Source of the DNA: Streptomyces sp. A0958
Lineage (GTDB): Bacteria; Actinomycetota; Actinomycetes; Streptomycetales; Streptomycetaceae
Direction of reading: 5' to 3'
Assembly (NCBI RefSeq): GCF_004795035.1
Contig: NZ_SSBK01000050.1
Coordinates: 1 to 37,151, forward strand
Length of the DNA: 37,151 bases
Below the pieces are notes generated by a model. That model did no database searches. It was given only the letters and a program-made list of their open reading frames with translations, and was not told where the DNA came from. Position numbers and translations under genes: made by a program. Shown piece by piece: positions 37,023 through 37,151 of this stretch (positions within the stretch are counted from its first letter, which is position 1; each line of letters begins with the position of its first letter).

Positions 37023-37151
37023 GTGACGCTCTGCGCGGTGCTGGGCCTGTGGCCGGAGTCGGACCGGCTGGACGGTGCCCGGAGCGAGGGCATGCTGCCG
37101 GTGGCCAAGGCGGCCTCCCAGGCGGCCAAGGAGGCCGGTACGGAGGTCACC
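37023..37151 (+). CDS. Possible start or fragment of a plus-strand gene running off the window
   Basis: From the GTG at 37023 the frame is open to the window end: VTLCAVLGLWPESDRLDGAR then SEGMLPVAKAASQAAKEAG. Almost every third base is G or C, and the peptide looks amphipathic and protein-like. No ribosome site is visible, so this could be an internal fragment brought in by a rearrangement. I recognise no family. Confidence 0.25.
   Translation, partial: MTLCAVLGLWPESDRLDGARSEGMLPVAKAASQAAKEAGTEVT

Noticed and set aside
36028..37026. Plus-strand open frame of 332 codons across the 114-bp repeats and the tail gene
   Set aside because: It is entirely Gly/Ala/Arg/Leu low complexity opposite better coding frames, and no ribosome site is seen.
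1..37151. tRNA, rRNA or origin sequences
   Set aside because: No cloverleaf with a recognisable T-loop, no rRNA segments and no DnaA-box cluster were noticed by eye; a tRNA scan would settle this.

Overview
The window is high-GC actinobacterial chromosome, almost certainly from a Streptomyces. The signs are strong G/C bias at third codon positions, many GTG starts, GGAGG-type ribosome sites, T-poor hairpin terminators, and a core gene order I recognise from Streptomyces. Much of that order also matches, from memory, the Mycobacterium tuberculosis segment around Rv1177 to Rv1239c: ferredoxin and dapC, dapE, LOG protein, folP2, DivIVA-like protein, tag, DUF3117, O-methyltransferase, ECF sigma, anti-sigma, HtrA, TatB, Mrp, MgtE_N/CBS, CorA. 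No database was searched.

Left part (1-7.7 kb), the more variable section. It opens with the last codons of an IS110-family transposase. Next come a TetR regulator with a hexapeptide acetyltransferase, divergent from an MFS exporter, with an inverted repeat between them. A second-type threonyl-tRNA synthetase without TGS/editing domains follows. It is preceded by a tiny ORF with three consecutive Thr codons and a terminator-like hairpin, which together look like a transcription attenuator. Then come a sortase, its probable secreted repeat-protein substrate, a SirB1-type protein and a GNAT acetyltransferase.

Central core (7.7-29 kb). Ferredoxin and dapC are followed by small secreted and lysozyme-like proteins, dapE (both dap genes serve lysine/diaminopimelate synthesis), a LOG-type hydrolase, a striking array of ten 50-bp repeats, folP2, a DivIVA-like membrane protein translationally coupled to tag, an enoyl-CoA hydratase, the 55-residue DUF3117 protein and an O-methyltransferase. 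The envelope-stress block follows: ECF sigma factor, overlapping zinc anti-sigma factor, membrane-anchored HtrA protease and TatB. After these lie Mrp (Fe-S carrier), a DUF1003 membrane protein overlapping an MgtE_N/CBS protein, a lipoprotein, and CorA with a long structured upstream region.

Right part (29-37 kb). This holds a small conserved protein of SUFU-like appearance, an MFS transporter with a candidate operator and a G-quadruplex-like run, a zinc-ribbon protein, a PHP phosphoesterase, MarC, a 50-residue protein, a NYN-domain protein and an alpha/beta hydrolase. A 114-bp in-frame tandem repeat follows, then the Ala/Glu/Arg-rich tail of a minus-strand gene whose coding signal stops near 37,020, shortly before the window ends.

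The observations most worth following are the Thr-codon attenuator before the threonyl-tRNA synthetase, the sorting-signal-like motif inside the last repeat of the sortase-linked protein, the two-haplotype 50-bp repeat array, the structured region upstream of corA, and the coding-signal break at the right edge.
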